A stretch of 21,008 nt of DNA from Sphingomonadaceae bacterium (GCA_023384025.1 JAHDXX010000022.1:1-21008); one strand, 5' to 3'. Shown: positions 1 to 8,693, counted from the stretch's first letter. Notes: a model not told the origin generated them from the letters alone. Program-made: numbers and translations.

Positions 1-1078
1 AGCGCAGGTTCATTTCATCGCGGTGCAGCGCATCGCGCAGATCTTCCTCGATCTGCTTTCGCAGCCGTGCGCCATCCTTGAGTTCAGCTGAGTAGAAGCG
101 AAACTGGCCTCGCCCACCACCCTTTGCCGCATAGAGTGCAAGGTCGGCACTGCTGACGAGATCGTCGGTGTCGAGCCCGTCATAGGGCGCAATCGCAACA
201 CCAATGGACGCGCCGATGATCGCGCGGCTTCCTTCGATCGAATAGGGTTGCGAAACCATCTGGATCAACCGCGCAGCCAGCTCGCCAAGCTGCCCGCGAT
301 CGTCCATGTCCGGGAGTATGATCTGGAATTCGTCACCGCCGAGGCGACCGATCTCCCCCTTCTTGCCGACTATGGTCTCGAGCCGCTGGGCGACCTGACG
401 CAGCAGCTCGTCGCCAGCCGGATGCCCAAGCGTATCGTTGACATGCTTGAACCGGTCGAGGTCCATCATGAACAATGCACAGCTGCGCTTGGTCGCCTTG
501 TAGGCAGTAAGCGTCGCCGTGAGCCGGCTGGTCATCCGGTGGCGGTTGGACAGGCCGGTGAGCGAGTCATACTGGGCGAGGCGCGCTGCATCGCGTTGAC
601 GCTGAATCTCAGCCGAAATGTCCTTGGCCGAACCACGATACCCGAAGAAGTTTCCTTCGCTGTCGAGTTGCGGTTTGCCGGTCAGTGACCACCATACTTC
701 CCTGTCTTCGATCGCGACGCGAACCGGCAGGTCAGCGATGGTGTTGCGGGCACTGAGGAGGAAGCCGAGTGGCCTGCGCTTTCCTTCCGCTTCGTCGACA
801 GGATCGGTGCTGAACAGGGATGCAATGCTTTTGCCCATCAGTTCAGCGGGTTCGCACCCGATCTGGCGCACTGCATTTTCCGACAGGTAAATCAGCCGTC
901 CCTGACCGTCCGTCGCCCAGAACCAGCCAATGCCGGACTCCTCGAAGCTATCGAGCAGGCTCAGCCGCCGCTCTGCATCCCGCTTGTCGATCAGGCGGAG
1001 CGGCTCGTCTTTTCCGGGCGCGCGCACGGGCTCGGTGTCATGACCGCCCTTCCGTGAAAAAAGGCCCTTGATGGCCAT
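1..1078 (-). CDS. PAS-GGDEF diguanylate cyclase-type protein, 3' end outside window
   Basis: Minus-strand frame open from ATG at 1078 through the left edge, 359 codons visible. The N-terminal ~40 residues are basic and soluble. A PAS-like sensor segment spans about residues 42-170 (FEESGIGWFWATD, then a WWSLTGKP strand and FFGYRGSAKDIS). A GGDEF domain follows from about 185, with DSLTGLSNRHRM, MDLDRFKHVNDTLGHPAGD and an intact RLGGDEF near residue 244. The RxxD inhibitory site expected nine residues before GGDEF is absent (GKKG instead). The visible part ends exactly where the neighbouring paralogue enters its EAL domain, so an EAL domain probably continues outside; this is inference. Unlike the paralogue it has no membrane segments. 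It probably makes, binds or degrades cyclic-di-GMP in response to a PAS signal. No in-frame ATG is seen just upstream; the start is not backed by a strong ribosome site. Confidence 0.85.
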   Translation of the reverse strand, partial: MAIKGLFSRKGGHDTEPVRAPGKDEPLRLIDKRDAERRLSLLDSFEESGIGWFWATDGQGRLIYLSENAVRQIGCEPAELMGKSIASLFSTDPVDEAEGKRRPLGFLLSARNTIADLPVRVAIEDREVWWSLTGKPQLDSEGNFFGYRGSAKDISAEIQRQRDAARLAQYDSLTGLSNRHRMTSRLTATLTAYKATKRSCALFMMDLDRFKHVNDTLGHPAGDELLRQVAQRLETIVGKKGEIGRLGGDEFQIILPDMDDRGQLGELAARLIQMVSQPYSIEGSRAIIGASIGVAIAPYDGLDTDDLVSSADLALYAAKGGGRGQFRFYSAELKDGARLRKQIEEDLRDALHRDEMNLR

Positions 1079-1158
1079 CCTTGCGCTATCCCCGTGATTT
1101 GAGCTTGGTATTCTTGCGACCCACGGCTGTCTTGTGAGGCAAACCTAAGTGGAATGCG

Positions 1159-1173
1159 TTAATTCCGTGCTAA
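1159..1173 (-). promoter_or_regulatory. CtrA-like half-site pair
   Basis: The plus strand reads TTAA, seven bases, CTAA, which is one mismatch from the alphaproteobacterial CtrA box TTAA-N7-TTAA. It lies about 80-95 bases upstream of the PAS-GGDEF start at 1078, in the 107-base gap between the two GGDEF genes. CtrA commonly controls motility and cyclic-di-GMP genes in this class. One site with one mismatch can occur by chance. Confidence 0.25.
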
Positions 1174-1185
1174 TCCTCGTCCGCG

Positions 1186-3945
1186 TTACCCGGCCTTTGC
1201 GATCAGGTTCTGTTTTTCGCGAACCAGGATCGAAATCGAGCCGTCCTCCTCGGTATCGAGCGGGCGCGCGAATTCGACACCCATCTTGTCTTCATTGTTC
1301 CACCGGCTGGTCGCCATGACCTTCATGGTTTCCGTCAGAGCAATGCTGAAACGCGTTCCAGGAGGAACGTTCCACAGACCCTCAACAAGTGCGCCGGTAC
1401 TCGAGATGTTGCGGATGGTTCCGTGATAATGGTGCCCTCCGCTTTCAAGAATGACCTTGCGGAGCATGGTGAACCGCTTTGCCCGGGCCGAGCGCGGACC
1501 ACTGGCCGACATGGAAAGTCCCTGTCGCAACCGTTCCGTGGCGTCGGCTTCGCTCAGCGGCTTGGCGTAGACATAGCCCTGGATGTGGCTGCAACCGCAC
1601 TTGCGCACGAGATCGAGCTCGTCGAGCGTCTCCACGCCCTCTGCGGTTGTGTCCATGCCAAGCGACTGGGCCAGACTGGTAATCGAGGTAATGATCGCCG
1701 CATTGCGGCTGCCCTTTTGCGTCGCGCCGCGGACAAAGCTCTGGTCGATCTTGATCTTGTCGAACGGCGCGCGCTTCAGATAGCCGAGCGAAGAATAACC
1801 CGTACCGAAATCGTCCAGCGCCAGACGGACGCCGATCCGCTTGAGCGCGGTAAACATGGCATCGGTACCGTGATCGTCGTTAAGGAACACGCTCTCGGTA
1901 ATCTCGAGCTCGAGCCTTGCAGGGTCGATCCGGGCCTGCGCCACCGCGTTGGTGACGACGGTTGCGAACTGTGGATTGCCGAATTGCAGCGCAGACACGT
2001 TGACCGCACACCGGATGGATTCCGGCCAGCGCGCCAGGTCGTGGCAGGCAGTGCGCAGCGCCCATTCGCCAATCGCCGAAATGAGCCCGGAATCCTCGGC
2101 GACGGGAATGAACTTGGCCGGCGAAAGCCAGCCATGCACCGGATGGTTCCAGCGCAGCAAAGCCTCGAACCCGGCAATCCTTTCGCTGACCGCATCGACG
2201 ACCGGCTGGTAATAGAGTTCGAGGCCTCCATGCGCGATTGCATCGCGCAAGTCCTGCTCGAGCTGATTGCGTTCTTCAGCCTTGGTATGCAGATCGGTCG
2301 AGAAGAAGTGGAACCGCCCGCGGCCGCCATCCTTCGCCGCGTAGAGCGCGAGGTCGGCGTTGCGGATGATCGACTCGCTGGTCACGCCGTTCTCCGGCGC
2401 GATGGCGATGCCGACCGATGCACCGATGACCACCCTCTGCCCTTCGATCGAATAGGGTTGTGACAGCTGGCGGATGATTTCCTGTGCCAGGTCGCCCAGC
2501 CGTTCGTGCTCTGACCGGCCCGGGATGATCACCTTGAACTCGTCGCCGCCCAGTCGACCGCACTGGCCCATCTTGCCGACGGTCCGCTGCAGGCGCTGCG
2601 ACACCTGCTTGAGCAATGCGTCACCTGCCGGATGACCAAGCGTATCGTTGACGTTCTTGAACCGGTCGAGGTCAAGCAGCATGACCGCGCATTCCCGGTC
2701 GCGTTCATGCGGGCTGTTGAGAATCTTCTCCAGCATCTGCGACATGTTGTGCCGGTTGGCGAGGCCGGTCAGCGAGTCGAACTGGGCCAACCGGGTGGCC
2801 TTTTCCTGGCTGCGCTTCTTTTCCGTCAGGTCCGTGCCTGAGCCGCGGAAGCCGCAGAAATTGCGGAAACCGTCATAGACCGGCCGGCCATTGATTGACC
2901 ACCAGCGCTCCTCGTCCCTTACGGCCGCCCGCACGGCAAGGTCCTGAAATGACGAGCGCGCCGACAGGTGGAACGACAGGGTGCGTTCCCCGTCGGCGCT
3001 GGTATCAGCCAGGTCGAACAGGCTGGTGAAGGGACGACCGACCAGTTCCTGCTTTCGCCGTCCGAGTGCCTTGGCGACCGAGGACGAAAGATAGGTCAGT
3101 TGCCCACGCCGGTCGGTTTCCCAGAACCAGCCCTGACCGGTTTCCTCGTAATCGGAAAGGATGCTCTGCGCCCTGTCGCGTACCCGCGCCTTGGCCTCTT
3201 CTTCCATTTCCCGACGACGGTCTAGCTGGGTCTGGTGCCTGGCAATGACCAGCGAAACCATGCTCGCGAGAACCAGACCTGCCAGCGCATATAGACTGGC
3301 ATCGAGGATTACCAAGGGTAGCCAGCATGACACTTTCGCCGCGAACATCAGCTTTGTTCGCCCGCTGAGAACCGTCGCAAAGACGGCATGGATGGTCACG
3401 ATCGCTGCAATTCCTAAACGGAAATCGAGATGCCCTGCATACATCCAGAGGCCGAACCCGGCGCTGGCTGAAAGACCGGTTATCGCAACGATGATCAAGC
3501 CGCCGGCAAATGCGGGCGAAGGTTTCCGCTCGGCCGCCTGCTCCCATTTAACGAAGTAGCGACTGCAATAGGCCGTCAGCGTTGCAAGCACGCCCGCCAA
3601 TACCGCTCCGAATGGGGGAATGCAGGCACACAGTAGCGCGGAAATCGCAAACGCACCCAGGATGCTGGGTGCCATCCACGGGAAGGTATCCGGCAGGACA
3701 TTCGGGCGGCGCAGCGTGCTGCTGGCCGCCCGGGCGCTATCTCCGGCAAGCGGGGAACGCGCCTCCTGCCTGGACCTGCGCTGGGCGGAGCGGCGGTCCT
3801 GCAGTTGTCCTGGTTCCGGATTTTCCGGCCCGTGAGGGCTCGAATGGGCCTCGCGAAGTCCCCGCACGCCATCGCGTGCAGGAACGTCCATGGCATCGCC
3901 GGCAGAATCTCCTGCCGGGGCCGATTTGGGGTTCGCCCCGCCCAT
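1186..3945 (-). CDS. Membrane-anchored PAS-GGDEF-EAL-PilZ cyclic-di-GMP protein
   Basis: 919 residues. After a ~90-residue Arg/Pro-rich cytoplasmic leader there are about five to six hydrophobic segments (residues ~90-240), a short charged linker, a PAS domain (~265-385; GQGWFWETD, WWSINGRP), a GGDEF domain (RLGGDEF near 465) and an EAL domain. The EAL domain has FEALLRW near 593, NVSALQF, EITES, DDFGTGYSS, KIDQSFV, AEGVET and QGYVYAKPL, so the metal and catalytic residues look complete. The C-terminus is a PilZ domain (Arg-rich entry near 830, NISSTGALVEG near 848). The RxxD inhibitory site is missing (GKMG). The EAL domain is therefore probably an active phosphodiesterase; GGDEF may be active or GTP-sensing, and PilZ could give product sensing in cis. 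A TAG stop lies three codons upstream of ATG 3945, so that is the earliest ATG; ATG at residue 19 is an alternative. It ends in TAA and is followed by its paralogue. Confidence 0.9.
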   Translation of the reverse strand: MGGANPKSAPAGDSAGDAMDVPARDGVRGLREAHSSPHGPENPEPGQLQDRRSAQRRSRQEARSPLAGDSARAASSTLRRPNVLPDTFPWMAPSILGAFAISALLCACIPPFGAVLAGVLATLTAYCSRYFVKWEQAAERKPSPAFAGGLIIVAITGLSASAGFGLWMYAGHLDFRLGIAAIVTIHAVFATVLSGRTKLMFAAKVSCWLPLVILDASLYALAGLVLASMVSLVIARHQTQLDRRREMEEEAKARVRDRAQSILSDYEETGQGWFWETDRRGQLTYLSSSVAKALGRRKQELVGRPFTSLFDLADTSADGERTLSFHLSARSSFQDLAVRAAVRDEERWWSINGRPVYDGFRNFCGFRGSGTDLTEKKRSQEKATRLAQFDSLTGLANRHNMSQMLEKILNSPHERDRECAVMLLDLDRFKNVNDTLGHPAGDALLKQVSQRLQRTVGKMGQCGRLGGDEFKVIIPGRSEHERLGDLAQEIIRQLSQPYSIEGQRVVIGASVGIAIAPENGVTSESIIRNADLALYAAKDGGRGRFHFFSTDLHTKAEERNQLEQDLRDAIAHGGLELYYQPVVDAVSERIAGFEALLRWNHPVHGWLSPAKFIPVAEDSGLISAIGEWALRTACHDLARWPESIRCAVNVSALQFGNPQFATVVTNAVAQARIDPARLELEITESVFLNDDHGTDAMFTALKRIGVRLALDDFGTGYSSLGYLKRAPFDKIKIDQSFVRGATQKGSRNAAIITSITSLAQSLGMDTTAEGVETLDELDLVRKCGCSHIQGYVYAKPLSEADATERLRQGLSMSASGPRSARAKRFTMLRKVILESGGHHYHGTIRNISSTGALVEGLWNVPPGTRFSIALTETMKVMATSRWNNEDKMGVEFARPLDTEEDGSISILVREKQNLIAKAG

Positions 3946-3987
3946 GTCTGGCTAAATGCCCCAAAAGCGGTTTGAATTCGGTTAACT

Positions 3988-4015
3988 GCCCCCTGCAAAA
4001 CAGTGCTCAGGGGGC
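3988..4015. promoter_or_regulatory. Inverted repeat upstream of phaC (possible operator or leader hairpin)
   Basis: GCCCCCTG (3988-3995) and CAGGGGGC (4008-4015) form a perfect 8 bp inverted repeat around a 12-base spacer, in the divergent gap between the GGDEF-EAL gene and phaC. It could be an operator for a dimeric regulator or a hairpin in the phaC leader. It is followed on the plus strand by CATTTTG, so a weak terminator is also possible. Confidence 0.35.
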
Positions 4016-4027
4016 CATTTTGTGAAT

Positions 4028-4042
4028 GCTTGCCAAGCAAGC
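4028..4042 (+). promoter_or_regulatory. phaC leader: Hairpin in the phaC leader
   Basis: GCTTGC-CAA-GCAAGC is a perfect 6 bp stem with a 3-base loop, ending 35 bases before the phaC start codon. With the larger inverted repeat upstream it suggests a structured leader. The phaC ribosome site (AGGGAG, about 4066-4071) lies downstream and is not part of this stem. Confidence 0.3.
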
Positions 4043-4077
4043 CCTGCCTGTGCATGAACGCAGACAGGGAGAAACAC

Positions 4078-5772
4078 ATGGCCAAGACGACACGACTGGA
4101 GAACGAAGCCGCTCAATCGACCACTGCTCTGGGTCCGCTGGTGGGCCTCGCACGGGAAGATTTTGTCGGGGCAATCGCCTTGCTGCTTCGCGAGACGGCG
4201 TCCGATCCAAAGCGGGCAATGAAGCACGCGCAGGAAATCGGGCAGGACATGGTCAAGATCATGACCGGCAAGTCCGAACTTGCCCCTGAGCCGACCGACA
4301 AGCGGTTCCGCGATCCGGCCTGGCAGTACAACCCGTTCTTCCGGGCCGGGGTACAGTATTACCTCGCCGTGCAGAAGGGCATGCGCAACTGGCTGGAAGA
4401 GCTGGAACTCGACGAGCTGGAGCGCGACCGGGCCAATTTCATCAGCACGATCATCATCGATTCCCTGTCTCCGACCAATACCCTGATCGGCAACCCGACC
4501 GCCCAGAAGCGGGTGATCGACAGTGGCGGCCTGAGCCTGGTCAAGGGCCTGAAGAACGCATACCACGACATGGTCCACAACAAGGGCATGGTCAGCCAGG
4601 TGGACAAGCGCCCTTTCAAGCTGGGCGAGAACGTCGCGACCTCGAAGGGTTCGGTTGTCCTGCGCACGGAAATGATGGAGCTGATCCACTACGCCCCGTC
4701 CACGGACGAGGTCTACGAGATCCCGCAGCTGACCATCCCGCCCCAGATCAACAAGATGTATATCAATGACTTGACCCCTGAGAAATCGGTGGTGAAGTAC
4801 CAGGTCGACAACGGCATCCAGACATTCGTGATCTCCTGGCGCAACCCGTCCAAGGAACAGGGCGTGTGGGGGATGGACGACTATGTCCGCTCCTGCCGCG
4901 AAGCGATCGCAGCGGTCCAGTCGATTACCGGATCGAAGAAGGTCAACATCTCGGCGGGCTGTTCGGGCGGGCAGACCGCCTCGGTGGTCGCAAGCAAGCT
5001 CGCCGCAGATGGCGACCCGGCGTTGAACGCGCTGACCCTGATGGTGTGTGTGCTCCATCCCCAGCAGAACGACATCGAAGCCGGCTCGCTGATGACCGAG
5101 AACGGCATCCAGCGGGCCCGCCAGCGCGCAGCCAAGAAGGGCATCATCAAGGGCGATGACCTTGCTCGCGGGTTCGCCTGGTTGCGCCCCAACGACCTGA
5201 TCTGGAACTACGTCATCAACAACTACCTGCTGGGCGAAGATCCGCCGGCGTTCGACGTGCTGTTCTGGAATGCGGACGCGACCAATCTTTCCGCCAGCCT
5301 GATGGGCGATTTCATGACGCTGTTCGAAACGCTCGCCTTTACCAAGAAGGGCGAGGTCGAAATGGCCGGGCACAAGGTCGACCTGTCGAAAGTCGACGCG
5401 CCGCTGTTCATCCTCGGCGGGGTGACCGATCACATCACGCCGTGGAAAGCCACCTATCGCTCCACCCGGCTGTTCGGCAGCGACGACGTGACGTACGTCC
5501 TGTCCCATTCGGGGCATATGCAGGCGATCCTCAACCCGCCGGGCAATCCCAAGGCCAAGTATTACGTCCAGAAGAAGGACGGCCCCCTGCCCGCCACGGC
5601 TGACGAATGGCTGCCGGGCGTCGAGGAAGTCGCGGGAAGCTGGTGGCCTTACTGGATGGAATGGGTCCAGGGCCGCTCCGGCAAGATGAAGAAGGCGCCG
5701 AAAGCCGTGGGTAACAAGGCCTATCCGCCGTCGGATCCGGCCCCGGGGCTATACGTTGTCGAGGAACGCTGA
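4078..5772 (+). CDS. phaC: Class II type polyhydroxyalkanoate synthase
   Basis: 564 residues. It polymerises (R)-3-hydroxyacyl-CoA into polyhydroxyalkanoate at the granule surface. The lipase-like nucleophile box is SAGCSGGQ with Cys295; Asp451 lies in GGVTDHITPW and His480 in SHSGHMQAILNPPGNPKA. These positions nearly coincide with the Cys/Asp/His triad of Pseudomonas class II synthases. Other family blocks present are FAWLRPNDLIWNYVINNYLLG, FDVLFWNADATNL and WWPYWMEWVQGRSG. Length also fits class II (about 560). The frame is open from 4003, but ATG 4078 has AGGGAG seven to eight bases upstream and the earlier codons resemble no synthase N-terminus. phaZ follows after 39 bases. Class II enzymes prefer medium-chain monomers; that preference is inferred here from resemblance. 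No phasin or phaR gene is visible beside it. Confidence 0.93.
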   Translation: MAKTTRLENEAAQSTTALGPLVGLAREDFVGAIALLLRETASDPKRAMKHAQEIGQDMVKIMTGKSELAPEPTDKRFRDPAWQYNPFFRAGVQYYLAVQKGMRNWLEELELDELERDRANFISTIIIDSLSPTNTLIGNPTAQKRVIDSGGLSLVKGLKNAYHDMVHNKGMVSQVDKRPFKLGENVATSKGSVVLRTEMMELIHYAPSTDEVYEIPQLTIPPQINKMYINDLTPEKSVVKYQVDNGIQTFVISWRNPSKEQGVWGMDDYVRSCREAIAAVQSITGSKKVNISAGCSGGQTASVVASKLAADGDPALNALTLMVCVLHPQQNDIEAGSLMTENGIQRARQRAAKKGIIKGDDLARGFAWLRPNDLIWNYVINNYLLGEDPPAFDVLFWNADATNLSASLMGDFMTLFETLAFTKKGEVEMAGHKVDLSKVDAPLFILGGVTDHITPWKATYRSTRLFGSDDVTYVLSHSGHMQAILNPPGNPKAKYYVQKKDGPLPATADEWLPGVEEVAGSWWPYWMEWVQGRSGKMKKAPKAVGNKAYPPSDPAPGLYVVEER

Positions 5773-5811
5773 CATCCTGCCCGGCCAGATGGTCGCAACA
5801 AGGAATTGCCT

Positions 5812-6663
5812 TTGACCCATGCCATGGAAACCGCCGAAGTCTCGATGGAGACCGTCGGCGGGCGCACCCTGCGCGTCGCCCGCTGGCGGCTCGACATGGA
5901 GAGCGAGCACCTGCCGGTGCTGTTCTTCAACGGGATCGGCGCCAATATCGAAGCGGTCGCACCGCTGGCCGATGCGCTGGATGATCGCGGGTTCATCATG
6001 TTCGACATGCCGGGCGTGGGGGAATCGCCCGAGCCGCTGATCCCCTACAACGCGGCCACCATGGCGTGGACCACCACCCTGTTGCTTGACCGGTTCGGGC
6101 TCGACAAGGTCGATGTCATGGGCGTCAGCTGGGGCGGCGCCATGGCGCAGCATTTCGCCTTGCAGCATCCCAAGCGCACCCGGCGGCTCGTGCTCGCTGC
6201 GACCAGCGCCGGGATGGTGATGGTCCCCGGCAATCCCGCCGCGCTGACCAAGATGGCCAATCCGCGCCGCTACGTCGACGCAGCGTTCATGGCGAAGCAT
6301 TTCGAGACGCTCTACGGCGGCGCCCTCGGCAGCGAGGCGAGCGGAAAATCGGAACATATCGGGCGGCTCAAGCCCCCTTCCCCGCGTGGTTACTTCTACC
6401 AGTTGCTCGCCATGCTCGGGTGGACCAGTGCGCCGGTGTTGCCGTTCATGAAGAAGCACACGCTGATCCTGATGGGAGATGATGACCAGATCGTGCCGCT
6501 GGCCAATGGCCGGATCCTCGCCTCGCTGATTCCGAACAGCGAGCTGGAGGTGATGGAAGGCGGCGGCCACCTGTTCCTGCTCAGCCATCGCGAGCAGAGC
6601 ATCTCCGCGATCCGCCGCTTCCTTGATACGCACGACGAAGAGGACCTTTCCCAGGCCGCCTGA
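5812..6663 (+). CDS. phaZ: Intracellular polyhydroxyalkanoate depolymerase (alpha/beta hydrolase)
   Basis: About 283 residues. It hydrolyses stored PHA granules to hydroxyacids. The fold motifs match medium-chain PhaZ of Pseudomonas: FFNGIGANIEA, FDMPGVGES, the nucleophile elbow GVSWGGAMAQHFA (Ser106), AATSAGMVMVPGNP, NPRRY, LGWTSAP, acid region MGDDDQIVPL (about Asp225) and GGGHLFLLS (His253). It lies directly behind phaC, as in class II pha operons. Start choice is uncertain: TTG 5812 has AAGGA at 5800-5804 with seven bases spacing. TTG 5806 is too close to that site. ATG 5824 is the first ATG but 19 bases from the site. Unlike Pseudomonas, no second synthase gene follows. Confidence 0.88.
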   Translation: MTHAMETAEVSMETVGGRTLRVARWRLDMESEHLPVLFFNGIGANIEAVAPLADALDDRGFIMFDMPGVGESPEPLIPYNAATMAWTTTLLLDRFGLDKVDVMGVSWGGAMAQHFALQHPKRTRRLVLAATSAGMVMVPGNPAALTKMANPRRYVDAAFMAKHFETLYGGALGSEASGKSEHIGRLKPPSPRGYFYQLLAMLGWTSAPVLPFMKKHTLILMGDDDQIVPLANGRILASLIPNSELEVMEGGGHLFLLSHREQSISAIRRFLDTHDEEDLSQAA

Positions 6664-6692
6664 GCCGGGGAGCAGAACACGGGAAGCTGCCT

Positions 6693-8009
6693 ATGCGCCA
6701 TATCGCCATTATCGGTTCGGGGCCTGCCGGTTATTACACTGCGGAGGCCGCGCAGAAGCGGTGGGGCGATGATGTGCGGATCGACGTGTTCGATATGTTG
6801 CCGGTGCCCTACGGCCTGATCCGCACCGGCGTTGCACCCGATCACCAGTCCATCAAGGGCGTATCACGCCGCTACGAGCAAGTGGCGCTGACGGACAACG
6901 TCCGCTTCGTGGGCAACGTCAAGGTGGGCGAGCATGTCTCTGTCGGCGAGTTGCAGTCGATGTATGATGCTCTCGTGGTCGCTACCGGCGCGCCGCATGA
7001 CCGCAAGCTGGGCCTGCCGGGTGAGGATCTCGCCAACGTCTATGGCAGCGCCGCCTTCGTCGGGTGGTACAACGGGCACCCGCAATTTGCCGCGCTTGAT
7101 CCTGACCTTTCAGGCAAGCACGCGGTGGTGATCGGAATGGGCAATGTCGCGCTGGACGTCGCCCGCATCCTCGCCAAGACCGAAGCCGAATTCACCGGCT
7201 CTGACATTGTCGCGCACGCGCTCGATCTGCTGCGGGCCAGCAAAGTGCGCAAGATCACCATTCTGGGCCGCCGCGGGCCGCACCAGATCATGATGACACC
7301 CAAGGAACTGGGCGAGCTGATGCATCTCGACCGGGCCAGCCCCCGGGTGGACAAGCGCGACCTGCCCGACGAGGCGGACGACGCGTTGCTGGAGCCAGGT
7401 CTGCGCAAATCCGTCAGCCACTTGCGCAGCTTTGCTGCAATCCCCGAAAGCATCCATGGCGACAAGGACATCGAGATCGAAATCGACTTCTTCGCCAGTC
7501 CGGTTGCCTTCGAGGGCGAAAGCACCGTCAGGTCGGTCAGGGTCGAACGAACCATGGTCGATGCAGGCAGGGCCAGCGGCATCGGCGAGTTCTACGACGT
7601 TCCGGCAGATCTGGTGGTGAGCTGCATCGGCTACCACTCCGCACATATCCCCGATGTGCCGTTCGACGAGCGGGCGGGCCGGTTCGCCAACGACGAAGGC
7701 CGCATCCTGCCCGGCCTCTATTGCGTCGGCTGGGCCCGGCGCGGGCCGAGCGGCACCATCGGTACCAACCGGCCCGACGGCTACTCGGTGATCGAGCGGA
7801 TTGCCGAAGACATGGAGTCAGGCGCACTCGGTCCGGGCGGCAAGAAGGGCCGCGCCGCGTTTGACGCGCTGGCCGAAACACGCGGGCTCGATGTGGTCAC
7901 GTTCCGCGACTGGAAGAAAATCGAAGAGGCGGAGGAAGCCGCCGCCCGCGATGGCGCCCCGCGCGAAAAGTTCGTCGATGTCGAAGCGATGATCCGCGCC
8001 CGCGGCTAG
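6693..8009 (+). CDS. FAD-dependent ferredoxin/adrenodoxin-type NADP reductase
   Basis: 438 residues. It resembles FprA and mitochondrial adrenodoxin reductase and should pass electrons between NADPH and a ferredoxin. The N-terminal FAD fingerprint is IIGSGPAGYYTAEAA, followed by VPYGLIRTGVAPDHQSIK. An NADP-binding motif VIGMGNVALDVARIL sits mid-protein, with TILGRRGPHQ. The C-terminal family block WARRGPSGTIGTNRPDG closes the FAD site. ATG 6693 has GGGAAG upstream at workable spacing and begins 29 bases after phaZ, so it may be transcribed with the pha genes. A metabolic link to PHA is not evident and no ferredoxin or P450 gene is in the window. Its TAG stop shares the palindrome CTAG (8006-8009) with the converging hydrolase gene. 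Confidence 0.88.
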   Translation: MRHIAIIGSGPAGYYTAEAAQKRWGDDVRIDVFDMLPVPYGLIRTGVAPDHQSIKGVSRRYEQVALTDNVRFVGNVKVGEHVSVGELQSMYDALVVATGAPHDRKLGLPGEDLANVYGSAAFVGWYNGHPQFAALDPDLSGKHAVVIGMGNVALDVARILAKTEAEFTGSDIVAHALDLLRASKVRKITILGRRGPHQIMMTPKELGELMHLDRASPRVDKRDLPDEADDALLEPGLRKSVSHLRSFAAIPESIHGDKDIEIEIDFFASPVAFEGESTVRSVRVERTMVDAGRASGIGEFYDVPADLVVSCIGYHSAHIPDVPFDERAGRFANDEGRILPGLYCVGWARRGPSGTIGTNRPDGYSVIERIAEDMESGALGPGGKKGRAAFDALAETRGLDVVTFRDWKKIEEAEEAAARDGAPREKFVDVEAMIRARG

Positions 8010-8693
8010 CGCGCGAACCATTCCTTCAAGGCGGCATTGATTTCATCAGGAATGTCCTGCTGCACCCAGTGCGAGGCATCGGGAAAGCGCCTGACTGTCA
8101 GGTCGGGCACGTAGGCGTCCATCCCGTCGAGCACGCGAATGTCGATCGCGACGTCCTGCTCCCCCCACAACACCAGCGTCGGCACCTCCACCCGACCATC
8201 GCCGATGTGGCGGATATCGGGCGTTTGCAGAAGAGCACGGTAGTAGTTGAGCATCGCGGTCAACGCACCGGGCCGGTTCGCCGCAGCGCGATAGGGCGCG
8301 ACTTCCTCTTGGGTGAACAGGTGCTTGTTCACCGCTGAATCGCGAAAGATGCGCGCAATCGGGGCAGCATCGCCCCGCCCCAGCATTCGCTCCCCCAAGC
8401 GCGGCAGCTGGAAAAAGAAGATGTACCAGCTCTTCCTGAGCTGGTGCCAGTGCTTCATTTCCCGCCGCCCGCATAGCGGATGCGGCACGTTGAGGATCAC
8501 CAGCGCCTTGAGCGGGCGTACGCGCCTGATGGCAAAATACCACGCGATGATCGCCCCCCAGTCATGGGCGATCAGCGTCACTTCCTCAGCCCCGCTCGCA
8601 TCGATCAGGGCGGCAACGTCCGCCGCCAGGGTCTGGAGGCGATAAGCCTGTTTGCCTTCGGGCCGGTCCGTCCCGCCATAGCCCCTTAGGTTT
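8006..8693 (-). pseudogene. Epoxide hydrolase-like alpha/beta hydrolase, C-terminal fragment (split by IS)
   Basis: Codons for roughly residues 71-297 of an alpha/beta hydrolase. It carries the GYGGTDRP block, nucleophile aspartate in AHDWGAIIAW (Asp113 in the restored protein), acid Asp249 in WGEQDVAI and His277 in DASHWVQQD. A nucleophilic Asp in HDWG is typical of epoxide hydrolases and haloalkane dehalogenases. The frame breaks at 8693, where the insertion element begins; the first ~71 codons lie at 10901-11114. Joining the parts without the element and one target-duplication copy gives 894 bases (298 codons) with no frameshift, and the join reads APNLRGYGG, a standard epoxide hydrolase motif. 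An open frame continues from a TTG at 8734 inside the element, but it lacks the oxyanion-hole HGFP segment, so an active product is unlikely. Confidence 0.9.
8686..8693. repeat. Target site duplication, left copy
   Basis: TTAGGTTT lies immediately outside the left terminal repeat and is identical to 10901-10908. Eight bases is the duplication length typical of the IS1595 family. Confidence 0.93.

Noticed and set aside
1423..2463. 346-codon open frame on the plus strand
   Set aside because: Lies fully antisense to the GGDEF-EAL domains, has no family motif and reflects GC-rich codon bias.
3982..5517. 511-codon open frame on the minus strand
   Set aside because: Antisense to phaC, whose catalytic motifs are clear; the His/Arg/Val/Leu-rich composition is typical of a shadow frame.
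5749..6633. 294-codon open frame on the minus strand
   Set aside because: Antisense to phaZ, with no recognisable motifs.
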